Source: Chrysopilus asiliformis (lineage: Eukaryota > Arthropoda > Insecta > Diptera > Rhagionidae). Taken from it: a stretch of DNA of 64,000 nucleotides. A program made the position numbers and the translations under genes. Numbering within the stretch: position 1 is the stretch's first letter; each line of letters starts with the position of its first letter. Where the stretch lies: NCBI GenBank assembly GCA_964034945.1, contig OZ035960.1:74259085-74323084 (forward strand), in the 5' to 3' direction. The notes under the pieces were generated by a model, which searched no databases, was not told the DNA's origin, and saw nothing but the letters and a program-made list of their open reading frames with translations. This document shows, in pieces, positions 54,091 through 64,000 of the stretch.

Positions 54091-56448
54091 ATGTGTACTG
54101 ACCTGTTAAACTGCTTGGGATTCTCCTTCTCTTGGATCTCAGGACCGGTGAAATACTTCCTCTACACCGGAGCCACGCTATTACTGATCTTCGGGGCAAC
54201 AATTCTTTGGACATTCCTACTGAAACTAAAAAACTGTTTAGGACCTGCTAGGGCCTTGACAACAGGGCTCTTACTTACTCGCCCCGTCAACGCAGAATTA
54301 ATCCTGTTCCAACAGACTTACATGCCAACTTACAATCAGGTAGAATCCATCAACATTCCACTATTCGATATGGAGATAAGAAATACATTGGAAACGGTAA
54401 CCCATTTCGAACCCCTAATAAACGGACACAACTTCATGCAAGTCGAACTCATACACGATTGTAACCACCCACAACTCATGATACCCCACGTTTTGGAAGA
54501 TTGCTTCCCCATAAACCAACATAGAGAAAATCCCTTACACTTCTGTAACCCGAACTACCCAATAATTCCAATAGCTCCAACAAATTTAACAAAAAATGAA
54601 CTCTCAAACATTAACTTAATCAAAAAAGTCTACCCATCTTTCGATCAAGGCAGACTAACCACATTTAAAACACCCAGCAATACCACCTACGAGTGGTTAT
54701 GCGAAAAACCTTCCGTGGAAATCACCTTCCAAAATAACCAACACCTCAATATCGATATAGACAATTTACCCTTATTCGTAACTTTCAACGAAATAGAATT
54801 CCAAGACACAATCTCCGACTGTAAATCCGACTCCTGTCAGGTGGGATTCAAGGAATTAGCAAACATGTACATTAAAAAATTCGATAAAGTTAACAGCATT
54901 AGAACAAAACGGGACACGTGTTACAGTATATCGCTCTTCCCACTAGTACCCACTAAATCGGAGGGAGGATGCTCGGTAGACCTCCAGCCAATAATTTCCA
55001 AACTAAATAACGTAATTACGGAATTAAACATAGCAAATAACGAAACCGAGGAGAAATTCAAAATCGTGAAACAATCTTTGGACAGCCTATACAACTTCAC
55101 GTTGTTACAAGAAAATAAATTTGACTCGATCACACACTATCTGCAACACGATACCCTAAATCGGGAAGAAACACTGGCCATCAATAAATACATAGCTGAA
55201 TTTAAAGATTTAAAAATAAAACAAGAGTCCATCTTGAATAACATAGTTAGCCGAACACAGTCCATGGCACAACAAAATTTCATGGCTATAAAGGACCATA
55301 TTCTTCTGCATACTTGGGCAACTGACTGCGCAAGATACTCGCACTGCACCCGAATAAATGACTATATAAAATCCAAAGTTCTCTATTGGGAGGAATTACT
55401 CCTCCACAACTTCAATCCTAAAATTAAACTCTATGAACGAGAAGGAAACATTTTCCTAAAATTCGAAGCACCAAGGAACGTAATCTGGGACTATAAAATA
55501 ACCCCAGTGCTACCCGAATTTCAGATTTCAAGAGGGTGTACCGCAATGGAATCAGGATTGATTTTCTGCGAAAAATGTTTCTACCAAAAAGTTAAATTTC
55601 TCACCATTAACTTAAACGGAACGAACAACCATTTTGACCTATCCTTGAAAAATAAGGTAATATTAACTGAGTTCGACTTTGAGGAGAATTGTCTAATTAA
55701 ACAAATTGAAGACAAATACCTAGAAGTGGGGGATGTATGCTTACAATACCAAGACGAGAATATGGTAATGGTCCCGCATACATACTGCGAAGGAGACTCC
55801 ACCGTGGTTACATCCTCTCTAATCACGAGAATTAATGTCCCAAATATAAAACATCGTAAAATAGAAATAAAATCAAACTTCCAATTAGAAACTGAATTAT
55901 TCAAGGAGACAAAAAATCACATCCCAATAGTTAACCAATCCATAAATATAAATTTGCAACAAATAATCAAGGACCTAACGAAAACTCATACTAGAGAAAT
56001 AAATCTTATCCGGTATTCTAAGGACATAATTAAAACCACCTTCAACATAAACTTGTTCCTAACTTCGATTAACTCAGTTTTTATATCGATAATATGCTTA
56101 TGGTTGGCACGAAATTCAAGAATTATAAACCTAGTTATTATCCGCATTAAACAAGTGGGTAACAAACTTATGGCAACACGCTCAGTGTCAACCACCCCGT
56201 CACAAGCAGAATATGAACCAAAAATTTTAGGGGACCCAGATACTCGTTATCATTTCCAATTTAATGGTTTTCAAAAGGAATGGGGCTACCGAAAATTCAC
56301 GATCAACACTAACAATGACCAATATGATCTTATCGATGGCTACCTGATTGTAAAATTGATGGCGGACGGACCCTTCTACCTGTTCTCCGAAGTAAACAAC
56401 ATGACAAGGAGGGACTCAGTAACAGGAAATACAACGGAAGAAGTATAA
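54091..56448 (+). CDS. Envelope-like glycoprotein of A
   Basis: The intact 785-codon frame starts at ATG 54091, 30 bases after a splice acceptor TACTTTTTAG (ends 54060). Residues ~20-50 are strongly hydrophobic and a signal-peptide-like stretch follows (TTGLLLTRPVNA, to ~70). A furin-type RTKR lies at 271-274. Downstream come a long helical region with heptads (about 305-410), conserved-looking Cys pairs (CARYSHC, CEKCF), several N-x-T/S sites, a transmembrane helix at ~655-675 and a ~110-residue tail. This fits a class of cleaved fusion glycoprotein, but it lacks the F-like GSxxK..G signature seen in G. I could not assign it to a viral family. Confidence 0.75.
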   Translation: MCTDLLNCLGFSFSWISGPVKYFLYTGATLLLIFGATILWTFLLKLKNCLGPARALTTGLLLTRPVNAELILFQQTYMPTYNQVESINIPLFDMEIRNTLETVTHFEPLINGHNFMQVELIHDCNHPQLMIPHVLEDCFPINQHRENPLHFCNPNYPIIPIAPTNLTKNELSNINLIKKVYPSFDQGRLTTFKTPSNTTYEWLCEKPSVEITFQNNQHLNIDIDNLPLFVTFNEIEFQDTISDCKSDSCQVGFKELANMYIKKFDKVNSIRTKRDTCYSISLFPLVPTKSEGGCSVDLQPIISKLNNVITELNIANNETEEKFKIVKQSLDSLYNFTLLQENKFDSITHYLQHDTLNREETLAINKYIAEFKDLKIKQESILNNIVSRTQSMAQQNFMAIKDHILLHTWATDCARYSHCTRINDYIKSKVLYWEELLLHNFNPKIKLYEREGNIFLKFEAPRNVIWDYKITPVLPEFQISRGCTAMESGLIFCEKCFYQKVKFLTINLNGTNNHFDLSLKNKVILTEFDFEENCLIKQIEDKYLEVGDVCLQYQDENMVMVPHTYCEGDSTVVTSSLITRINVPNIKHRKIEIKSNFQLETELFKETKNHIPIVNQSININLQQIIKDLTKTHTREINLIRYSKDIIKTTFNINLFLTSINSVFISIICLWLARNSRIINLVIIRIKQVGNKLMATRSVSTTPSQAEYEPKILGDPDTRYHFQFNGFQKEWGYRKFTINTNNDQYDLIDGYLIVKLMADGPFYLFSEVNNMTRRDSVTGNTTEEV

Positions 56449-57937
56449 GATTTTCAAATAAAAAAAAAAAAAAAAAAAAAAATTTAATAAAAATAATAAA
56501 TTTTTTCGATATGTTATAACAACTAACCAGAAACAAAAATATTTAATCGCACTTACACTAATTAAAGTCTCTAATTCCAGAACTGCACATAGCAAATTCT
56601 ATATCAACCAAAACTAGCACGCCAGCATTTCATTCACCGTAAGAACCTGGAGCCACCAAGCTCGCAATAAGAAGGCCAAAAGGGGCATTGATACATCATA
56701 GGACACAAACAACATTCGATATTTTTTACAACCGTATCCTTGCAACACCGTCGACAAGCCGCAGGGATACCCAAAAAAAAAAAAAAACGCCCAACACCAG
56801 AAAAACTCTCCACGAGGTCGAAAAACCCACTTATAGAGACCTCAGACTTGCTACAAGGCGAATTAGCGCACTACAATTTCACGCACTGGAATAACTAGCT
56901 GTTGAACAATTTTGGTTTAAACCATTTCCCAAACTAAGCGAATATAAATTTTTTTTGTAATCCTCCCAAAATATTAACATTGTGATAGCATTAAGCTACT
57001 TCTTATCATCCAATATATATATTCTCCACTATACTATTATTAGCAGTATTAAGTTTTTTTTATTATTTTATGATTATATAATTAAATGGCTCAGATAAAA
57101 CAAAACACTTTTTATTTTGGCATTAGAACATAGAAGTAAATTGTAACATAGAAGTAACATAGAAGTAGAACAGAGAAGTTAACCCTGTAACGAAAGTAGC
57201 ACATAAATAAGCATGAATAGAATTTTAAATTATGTAACTCCGCAAAATTTATATTAAGTGTTATATTTGATTTCTAATTTAACGTAGAAGATAAAAAAAA
57301 AAAAAAACAAGATAAATATGTATATATATATGTGTATATGTAGGTATGTGCATGTGTATATGCATATATATTATAAATTAAGAATAATAGAATTACATGT
57401 ACTCAACTGAAGCACAAATCGTCGCTTAATGATTCTAATTGATCAACTACCACGGGTTAAACTTCAAATACCGATCCTTATAATCTCACTAGCAAGTGTG
57501 CGGGAGCCGGAATCAACCCTGGAAACATATATATTGTTTGTCTGTCCGTTAATACCTTCTTAGGAAATCTCAGAGGCAGATTGGTACACCAATTTGGCCA
57601 GTAATTCGAGCGGTGCCCCGTTAACACTATTTTTTTTTAATAAAAAAAAAAATGTAATAGTATATATTTAAAAAAAAAAAAAAAAAAGGGGAAGCAGATA
57701 GTTACCTGAGCCGCCCCTGACCGATAACATAGTGAGCCGTTCACCACCTATGAAAGGGTTTCCCGCCCATAATGAGGAATAAATATAATTTATAAAATAA
57801 TAAAGGGATGAATTGAGCATCATTCACGGTACAGCTTGGCGAGCATCACGGACTACTGCCCTCAGTTTCACGAACCAATATACCTATATAAAAAAAAAAA
57901 AAAAAATAGCGCTAACGGGCGACAGTCCTTTAGTAAT

Positions 57938-57979
<42 letters not shown>

Positions 57980-58110
57980 TTTTGATCATATGGATATCCT
58001 AACATCTCCCGCACACATTGCACTAAATTGACCGAATTCAAACCCAATGTTGCGTCTAAGGACTTCACAGTGGCAGTTAGTATCCTTCGTTAACGGATAC
58101 TAACTTCTTC
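56449..58110 (+). other. 3' noncoding region of A
   Basis: 1.66 kb without a supported gene. It is rich in A-runs (56461-56480, 57669-57687, 57940-57973), with a TATATG/GTATATG simple stretch at 57318-57370. Confidence 0.6.
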
Positions 58111-58120
58111 GAGGGGGGAG
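58111..58120 (+). promoter_or_regulatory. Polypurine tract of A
   Basis: GAGGGGGGAG ends three bases before the 3' LTR starts at 58124. Confidence 0.8.
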
Positions 58121-58123
58121 TGA

Positions 58124-58918
58124 TGTGACGGCCCTGGCCGTCACCCCCTTATTATCATACGCCCGGCCCTGACCGACGGGAATGCAATATGCTTATTTAG
58201 CATAAGCGTTTCCGTCGGTCAAAAGCGAAACCCGACGCCCTAGCATCGTAAGCAATAAAATGCTTACGATGCACACAAGTGGCTGTTCACGGGTTGGGCG
58301 AGTGATAGCGAAACGCGCTGACACTGTGAATTCCTTCGACCAACGCCAGCAGCTCAAAGGGCTGCTGGAAGCATAATTGGGAATGGAGATTCACTTTAAG
58401 TTGGCATTCGTAGTTGGGTTTCTGAAACATAAAGTCGAGTTGAGTGAATAACTTTAGTATCTTTAAAAGTAATTATTGAATTTGTTAAGAATCAGTTTAA
58501 TTTCATTAACTAAGTGAATAACTTTAGTATCTTTAAAAGTAATTATTGAATTTGTTAAGAATCAGTTTAATTTCATTAACTAAGTGAATAACTTTAGTAT
58601 CTTTAAAAGTAATTATTGAATTTGTTAAGAATCAGTTTAATTTCATTAACTAAGTGAATAACTTTAGTATCTTTAAAAGTAATTATTGAATTTGTTAAGA
58701 ATCAGTTTAATTTCATTAACTAAGTGAATAACTTTAGTATCTTTAAAAGTAATTATTGAATTTGTTAAGAATCAGTTTAATTTCATTAACTAAGTGAATA
58801 ACTTTAGTATCTTTAAAAGTAATTATTGAATTTGTTAAGAATCAGTTTCATTCCATTAACCAGTGAATAAATTTAATAATTCATAAAATTGTGTTTTAAA
58901 TCCAAGGGGAACACGACA
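58124..58918 (+). repeat. 3' LTR of element A
   Basis: 795 bp. It differs from the 5' LTR by the absence of one 15-bp copy of the start palindrome and a one-base deletion (CGCCCTAG versus CGCCGCTAG). It carries the same hairpins and six 70-bp repeats. GAGG follows as target duplication, then sequence of LTR C resumes. Confidence 0.95.
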
Positions 58919-59065
58919 GAGGTGAATTGGCGCCAAAAATCGCTTTTGGATTCAAGTTTTTGACCGGAGCAGACGCGTTGAAGTTTTTTTTTTTTTGAGT
59001 TTTTCTTTTACGATTTTCTTTGAGATTTTATTTTACACACACACAAATATTACATTAATTTAAAC

Positions 59066-59804
59066 CATCGCTCTGAAGCCATGTGCACCAAGGGCATTTT
59101 CGCAGCTCAAATTGCCCTTTTATACATCGATTCTTCATGCTACCCGTTTCATTCTGGCTTGTAAGAAAACTGCATACATACGCATATGAAAGAAATAATC
59201 TGTTTCACCTTGCATATAACCCGTTCTGCTTCCACTTGGGCATTTTACATACCATGGAGCTTTGCTGAGCTCTAAGTAAGGCCATTTATGCGAGAGATTT
59301 TTATTAGCTCCAGTTGTCATTAGGACATTGACTGAAGCAGTGGTGTATTTCATACTGCTGAAAATCATGAAAAATTTAACACTGCTGAAAATCATGAAGC
59401 GTTCTGTCTCAAAAGACGACACGAATTTTGGACATGATTGTTTTCTTATTCGGTGTGATAACACTATGCAATGTTTATTATTATTTCAGGAAATTAAAAC
59501 AATAAAAAAATACAATTTATATAGGCATTTTCAGTCGTTTCATAAAATATCAATTGATCAAATTAATGTTTCTGGTTTTATGAAATTATTTTTATTTTCC
59601 GATTGTAATTCGGAAATTTCATATAAAAGTTTTTCATTATCAAAACTTTTTTTAACGTAAAGTAAAACAATTAACAGTGTCAAAACCAAGCATAACGAAA
59701 AAGAGCTTTCAACAAAGTGGCTCGGAGAGTAAGCCATATAAACAAGTAAATCGCTTGTCAGTGGTAGTGGATGCCCGAGAACTTTCAAAGCTTTCCTGGC
59801 CCTG
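59066..59804. mobile_element. hAT insertion in LTR C
   Basis: The exact 8-bp duplication ATTTAAAC lies at 59058-59065 and 59805-59812. The ends CATCGCTCTGAAG...CTTTCCTGGCCCTG are only weakly inverted. 59328-59660 encodes a decayed hAT N-terminal zinc-finger-like stretch (MQCLLLFQEI...KKYNLYRHFQSFH) missing one Cys of the expected pair. There is no transposase core. Confidence 0.7.
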
Positions 59805-60070
59805 ATTTAAACCATTTAATTTAGAAAACTTCTAGTAATTTTTTTTTAGTGAATTTTAAGTGACAGGACACTTTTTTTTTATTCTTTGGGTACATCGTTG
59901 GAGAAAGTGGAGAAAGGAGGCGATTTTCCGATCGACTCACAAAGGGAGTATCACTCTGAAACCTACACAATAATTTTATTTATCTATTTTTTTTATTCTT
60001 GAATTTCTTTTGGATACACGGTGATGGTATTTTTCTTTTTTTTATTTTTATCCTTTTTAAATATTTTTTA

Positions 60071-60445
60071 TCTTGATTAGGGCTTAGTTTTTATTTCTAA
60101 TTCACTTCACTAAAATTTAAATTTCACGGATGGTAAACTCGTTTGTTTACGATCACACACAAACAAATTTTGCATTATCCGTACAGGACCTTCCGTTTCG
60201 AATTATCTTGATTAAGGCTTAGTTTTTATTTTTAATTCACTTCACTAAAATTTAAATTTCACGGATGGTAAACTCGTTTGTTTACGATCACACACAAACA
60301 AATTTTGCATTATCCGTACAGGACCTTCCGTTTCGAATTATCTTGATTAGGGCTTAGTTTTTATTTTTAATTCACTTCACTAAAATTTAAATTTCACGGA
60401 TGGTAAACTCGTTTGTTTACGATCACACACAAACAAATTTTTGCA
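60071..60445 (+). repeat. 135-bp tandem repeats in LTR C
   Basis: Units start at 60071, 60206 and 60341 (two full, one partial). The first part of each unit is native LTR sequence; the end, GTACAGGACCTTCCGTTTCG, is the complement of a block in the Helitron-like repeats (19320-19345). Confidence 0.9.
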
Positions 60446-60564
60446 GGTTAATTTATCCTGCATTTCAATTTTTTTTCCTGTTGTGAGGGACGAGAAGTTA
60501 CGAACACACGATATTACTTACCTTTCCTTTATTCCATTGGAGAGATCCTAATCCTTTGTTTTTT

Positions 60565-62475
60565 GACGTGGATACGTCTTGGATTTTGGTAATGGGGGTA
60601 CAAATTAGAAAATCGGCTTGCTGCCATGATAACAAATTTGCAATCGATGAAACTCGATAGTTTGTGGTGATATCTGAACAAAACCTGTGTTATAAGATGA
60701 GGGCTACATTGAAGCATTGTATAGGGTATTTTGTTATGTTAAACTATGTTCAATTATGTATTTAAAAAGCAAAATCAAAATTTTTACTCCGCTGTTATGC
60801 TGTGTCTGCTGCTTGCAGTACAGATTTCACATGTATACTCTTTTTATGCTTTCTTTGTGTGTATTGAATCTCATATAGAACTTGATTGTTTCTCTTCTCT
60901 AAATGGGTTGTTCTGATTCTGGCTATTCATATTATTTCGGTTCAATTCGCTTTGGAGGAATTGAAAAAAATTGAAAATAAAAATCACTCTCGAGAAAACG
61001 AAATTCAGAATTTCAGTAAAACGCTCCAAAGAACGTGAAAAAATTATGGTTTTAATTTGCTTTGAGAACACAACTTTAATGCTGGGACCAGGGTTCCCAC
61101 CCCAAAAGTGAAAAGCGGAGTGTTACTGATAGAAAAATAGTAGTGTCAGAGTGATTTCAGTAGTGTCAACTTTTTTAACAGTCATTTAGAGTTTTATTGA
61201 GACACCACATTTTGAATGTTACCGTCTAATGTTTTATTGCATACCATATCAGTACATTTTTATACAAAAATCAATTTTTTTTAAAATTAAAATTAAAGGA
61301 AGGAATTAAGTATTAATGTCCCTTTTGTTCAAGGAAAGTACTTAAATATTTTACATAAAGAGTCTGAATGATTATAAATTACATATTTTTTAATTTTTCC
61401 CAGATAAATGAACTTTTCAAATCTAGAAATTAATTTTCTTTGTAGCACGTTTTTTATAGGGCGAAAAAGGTAGTGTTTTGAGTTTTTCAGTAGTGTAAGT
61501 AGTGTTAGGTCAAATTATGTCGAAATAGTAGTGTAAAACTACGATAGTAGTGTAAACGGGATCCCTGGCTGGGACCGAGATATCGCTCTCTTACTAATGA
61601 AATGCATACTTATATGTGTGTGTGCATCATCCAACAGCAGCCATCGCTCGAACCTTTCATTCATTTTTATGCAAAGCATACAAACCGCTTTGAACAAGAG
61701 CGGAAAACTTAAAGAGAAACAATTTCGATCTTAACTTGGCGGGAGAAGGAAAAATGTGCATCGATCGCATGGCCGAATTAAACACAGGTCCGCTGGTTGC
61801 TTTTTAACAGCCACCATTTTGCTACGTCATTGGCAAGAAATATCGGTGCATTCTTTCTAATGTTGATTGTGTGTGCGCTAATTTCAATAATATTTCATAT
61901 AAAAAGGGAAAATTCCCATTGAATCGTATAAGAATTTCTTGCCGATGACGTCAAAACCAGAAGCAACTGAGCTGTCAAACAGACCTTGTATAATTCGGCC
62001 ATGGTTTTGAACACTGTTTTTAGTTGCTCTAAATTGAAATTGCTTCGTTGCTTTTATCGTGTAATTTTATTTTATTTTTATTTGTTTTTTATCTATGGGC
62101 GTTTTCATAAATTCAAGTTCTGCAAATAACACAAAAGATTTTTCTTAATAAATAACCCAGTTTATGTTATTTGTTTAGTTTACTTGTTATTCGTTTAGTT
62201 TACGAAGAAAATGTTTTGTGCAATTTGCGTAAGTTCCGAGTACATTTATGAAAATGCCCTATTAAACATTGTTCGTAGTGTTGCAAGTGAAATTTGAGTT
62301 TTAGGTACAAGATGCCAAAATTCACCAAACGGAAAGTCAAATCCCGTACCATTACGGTCAATCAAATTGTTTCTTTAGTTTCCTTTTCACTAAAATTTCT
62401 TACTTAAAAATCTATTGGCGATCGTTGTAGGCGGATCCACGTCTTCTGACCGTCTCTACGAGACAGACACCTTGC
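60565..62475. mobile_element. Element E, copy 3
   Basis: The same ends as copy 2, again between T-runs (TTTGTTTTTT before, nine T after). Without the nested hAT MITE it is about 1,424 bp and close to identical with copy 2, including the inner fold-back at 61768-62003. Confidence 0.8.
61089..61567. mobile_element. hAT MITE inside E copy 3
   Basis: The ends are CAGGGTTCCCA and GGATCCCTG, with the exact 8-bp duplication GCTGGGAC at 61081-61088 and 61568-61575; E copy 2 shows the empty site. Sub-terminal TAGTAGTGT repeats occur at both ends. 479 bp, noncoding. A similar CAGGGTTGTGAC...TAGTA sequence lies at 1060-1130. Confidence 0.9.
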
Positions 62476-62560
62476 TTTTTTTTTATTTTAATTAGTTATT
62501 AGTTTTTTTTCTTCCTTCACACTACACGTGAAAACTTAAAAACTTGGCACATTGAACTTA

Positions 62561-64000
62561 TCTATACTAATCTATACTAATTATATAAAGAGGTAAAGTT
62601 TGTTTGTTTGTGCAGGGTAATCTCTGGAACCACTGATCCGATTCTGAAAATTCTTTCACTGATAGAAAGCTACACTATTCCCAAGTGACATAGGCTACTT
62701 TTTATTGACCTCCCCCTTTCCTTCGGTACCCCTTCCCTGATAACTTTCGAACCGTTCAACCGATTGGGGTGCGGCTTTTCATTAATATAGAAGTCATTCC
62801 TCAAGGAAATTTTTCGCCCACTAATATCTACCCTCCCTCCTCTCAGTAAACCCCCTCGCCTGCTACCTTCTACAACAATGAGAGATTCGGATTCGGTTTT
62901 CTCCTTTAGGAAGGTCAGCTCTTAGGGAGATTTTTCGCCCACTAATATCTACCCCCCCCGCCCCCCCCCCCCCCCCCCAGGGGCAGGGTAGGGGAAGGGT
63001 AGGGGAAGGGGAAGGAGAAGGAGAAGGAGAAGGGAAAGGAAAAGGAAAAGGAAAAGGGAAAGGGAAAGGGAAAGGGAAAGGGAAAGGGAAAGGGAAAGGG
63101 AAAGGGAAAGGGAAAGGGAAAGGGAAAGGGAAAGGGAAAGGGAAAGGGAAAGGGAAAGGGAAAGGGAAAGGGAAAGGGAAAGGGAAAGGGAAAGGGAAAG
63201 GGAAAGGGAAAGGGAAAGGGAAAGGGAAAGGGAAAGGGAAAGGGAAAGGGAAAGGGAAAGGGAAAGGGAAAGGGAAAGGGAAAGGGAAAGGGAAAGGGAA
63301 AGGGAAAGGGAAAGGGAAAGGGAAAGGGAAAGGGAAAGGGAAAGGGAAAGGGAAAGGGAAAGGGAAAGGGAAAGGGAAAGGGAAAGGGAAAGGGAAAGGG
63401 AAAGGGAAAGGGAAAGGGAAAGGGAAAGGGAAAGGGAAAGGGAAAGGGAAAGGGAAAGGGAAAGGGAAAGGGAAAGGGAAAGGGAAAGGGAAAGGGAAAG
63501 GGAAAGGGAAAGGGAAAGGGAAAGGGAAAGGGAAAGGGAAAGGGAAAGGGAAAGGGAAAGGGAAAGGGAAAGGGAAAGGGAAAGGGAAAGGGAAAGGGAA
63601 AGGGAAAGGGAAAGGGAAAGGGAAAGGGAAAGGGAAGGGGATGGGAAAGGGAAGGGGATGGGAAAGGGAAGGGGATGGGAAGGGGGAAAGGGGAAAGGGG
63701 GAGCGAACGGGGAAGCGAAGGGTGGAAGGTTGAGGGGAAGGGGAAGGGGATGGGCAAAGGGATGGGGAAGGGGATGGGGAAGGGGAAGGGGAAGGGGAAG
63801 GGGAAGGGGAAGGGGAAGGGGAGAGACGAGGGGATAAATTACTGATGTTTCGTCATACATTGCAATATATACATACATATCTATAAAAATGGATGTTTGT
63901 CTGTTTGTCTGTCTGTCTGAGATTACAAAACTCAAAAACTACTGGACCGATTTTTACGCGGTTTTTTGCAAAATGATCTGTGTTGCCAGTAGCAGGTTTT
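62561..64000 (+). mobile_element. Helitron-like repeat D, copy 2 (cut by window end)
   Basis: It starts TCTATACTAA (duplicated) and follows D copy 1: head, one ~120-bp unit, C-run at 62953-62979, (GGGAAA)n array, second head at ~63880 with (TGTC)n, and the start of the next block. It interrupts LTR C. Confidence 0.6.
62983..63830 (+). repeat. (GGGAAA)n array, copy 2
   Basis: About 580 bases of almost pure GGGAAA (63053-63633), flanked by GGGGAA-type units with GATGGG variants. It is purer than the array in copy 1. The long Phe-Pro/Leu-Ser frames are artefacts. Confidence 0.97.

Larger units (their letters stand above)
58919..62560 (+). repeat. Long LTR C, second segment
   Basis: It resumes exactly where 24957 stopped (GAGGTGAATTGGCGCC...) and follows the B LTR order: GCAGACGCGTTGAAG, CTCACAAAGGGAGTATC, GGTGATGGTA, GTTTACGATC, TTGCAGG, and the last recognisable AACTTGGCACATTGAA at 62541. 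Inserts: hAT element 59066-59804, element E 60565-62475, and D from 62561. The C end lies outside the window. Confidence 0.8.

Noticed and set aside
62942..63935. Two long overlapping minus-strand frames
   Set aside because: Same hexamer array read in two frames; no domain.

Overview
The window is an AT-rich stretch of an insect genome, most likely a fly. I base this on the mix of repeat families: errantivirus-like Ty3/gypsy elements with env, a second gypsy lineage, hAT, piggyBac, PIF/Harbinger, pogo and mariner remnants, a LOA/R1-type LINE, and Helitron-like repeats with a (TGTC)n head. I found no convincing host gene, tRNA, rRNA or CRISPR array. Almost everything that can be explained is transposable-element sequence, so the region looks like constitutive heterochromatin or a transposon trap.

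Layout. 1-5600: small DNA transposons packed together or nested (a ~2.9-kb terminal-inverted-repeat (TIR) element at 358-3275 carrying a PIF/Harbinger relic with a MADF gene, a pogo-like MITE, and a hAT fragment). 5611-8015: a near-palindromic element with ~1.1-kb arms. 8188-17754: element G, a complete errantivirus-like retroelement (LTR, PBS, gag, pol, env, PPT, LTR) whose 5' LTR carries a 1.7-kb DNA insertion. 17755-22385: microsatellites, a hAT MITE, Helitron-like pieces, and mariner and MADF relics. 22386-23121: a LINE fragment.

23122 to the end is one nested structure. A long LTR (C) interrupts the LINE. C is interrupted by retroelement A (24958-58918, duplication GAGG). A is interrupted by retroelement B on the minus strand (27186-44870, duplication TCGT). 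B is interrupted by a hAT element (34117-39126, 8-bp duplication CTGATGAC). That hAT element is interrupted by a Helitron-like element holding a 2-kb (GGGAAA)n array. A repeated element (E) sits in the left LTR of B, in C, and near the left end of the window, each time in an oligo-T tract.

How the genes work together. G makes Gag, reaches Pol by a -1 shift at AAATTTT, and appears to make Env from a spliced mRNA whose tiny first exon lies in the leader. B is a single gag-protease-pol frame with unusually long 2.7-kb LTRs and no env. A has gag with three zinc knuckles, a GGGAAAC -1 shift site with a stem-loop, protease, RT/RNase H and integrase (three frameshifts), an unusual extra gene combining a zinc knuckle with a protease-like fold whose active site reads D-T-T, and a large envelope-like gene. 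That extra gene is the best candidate for something undescribed. No database search was possible; family names rest on motifs and on comparing copies within the window.
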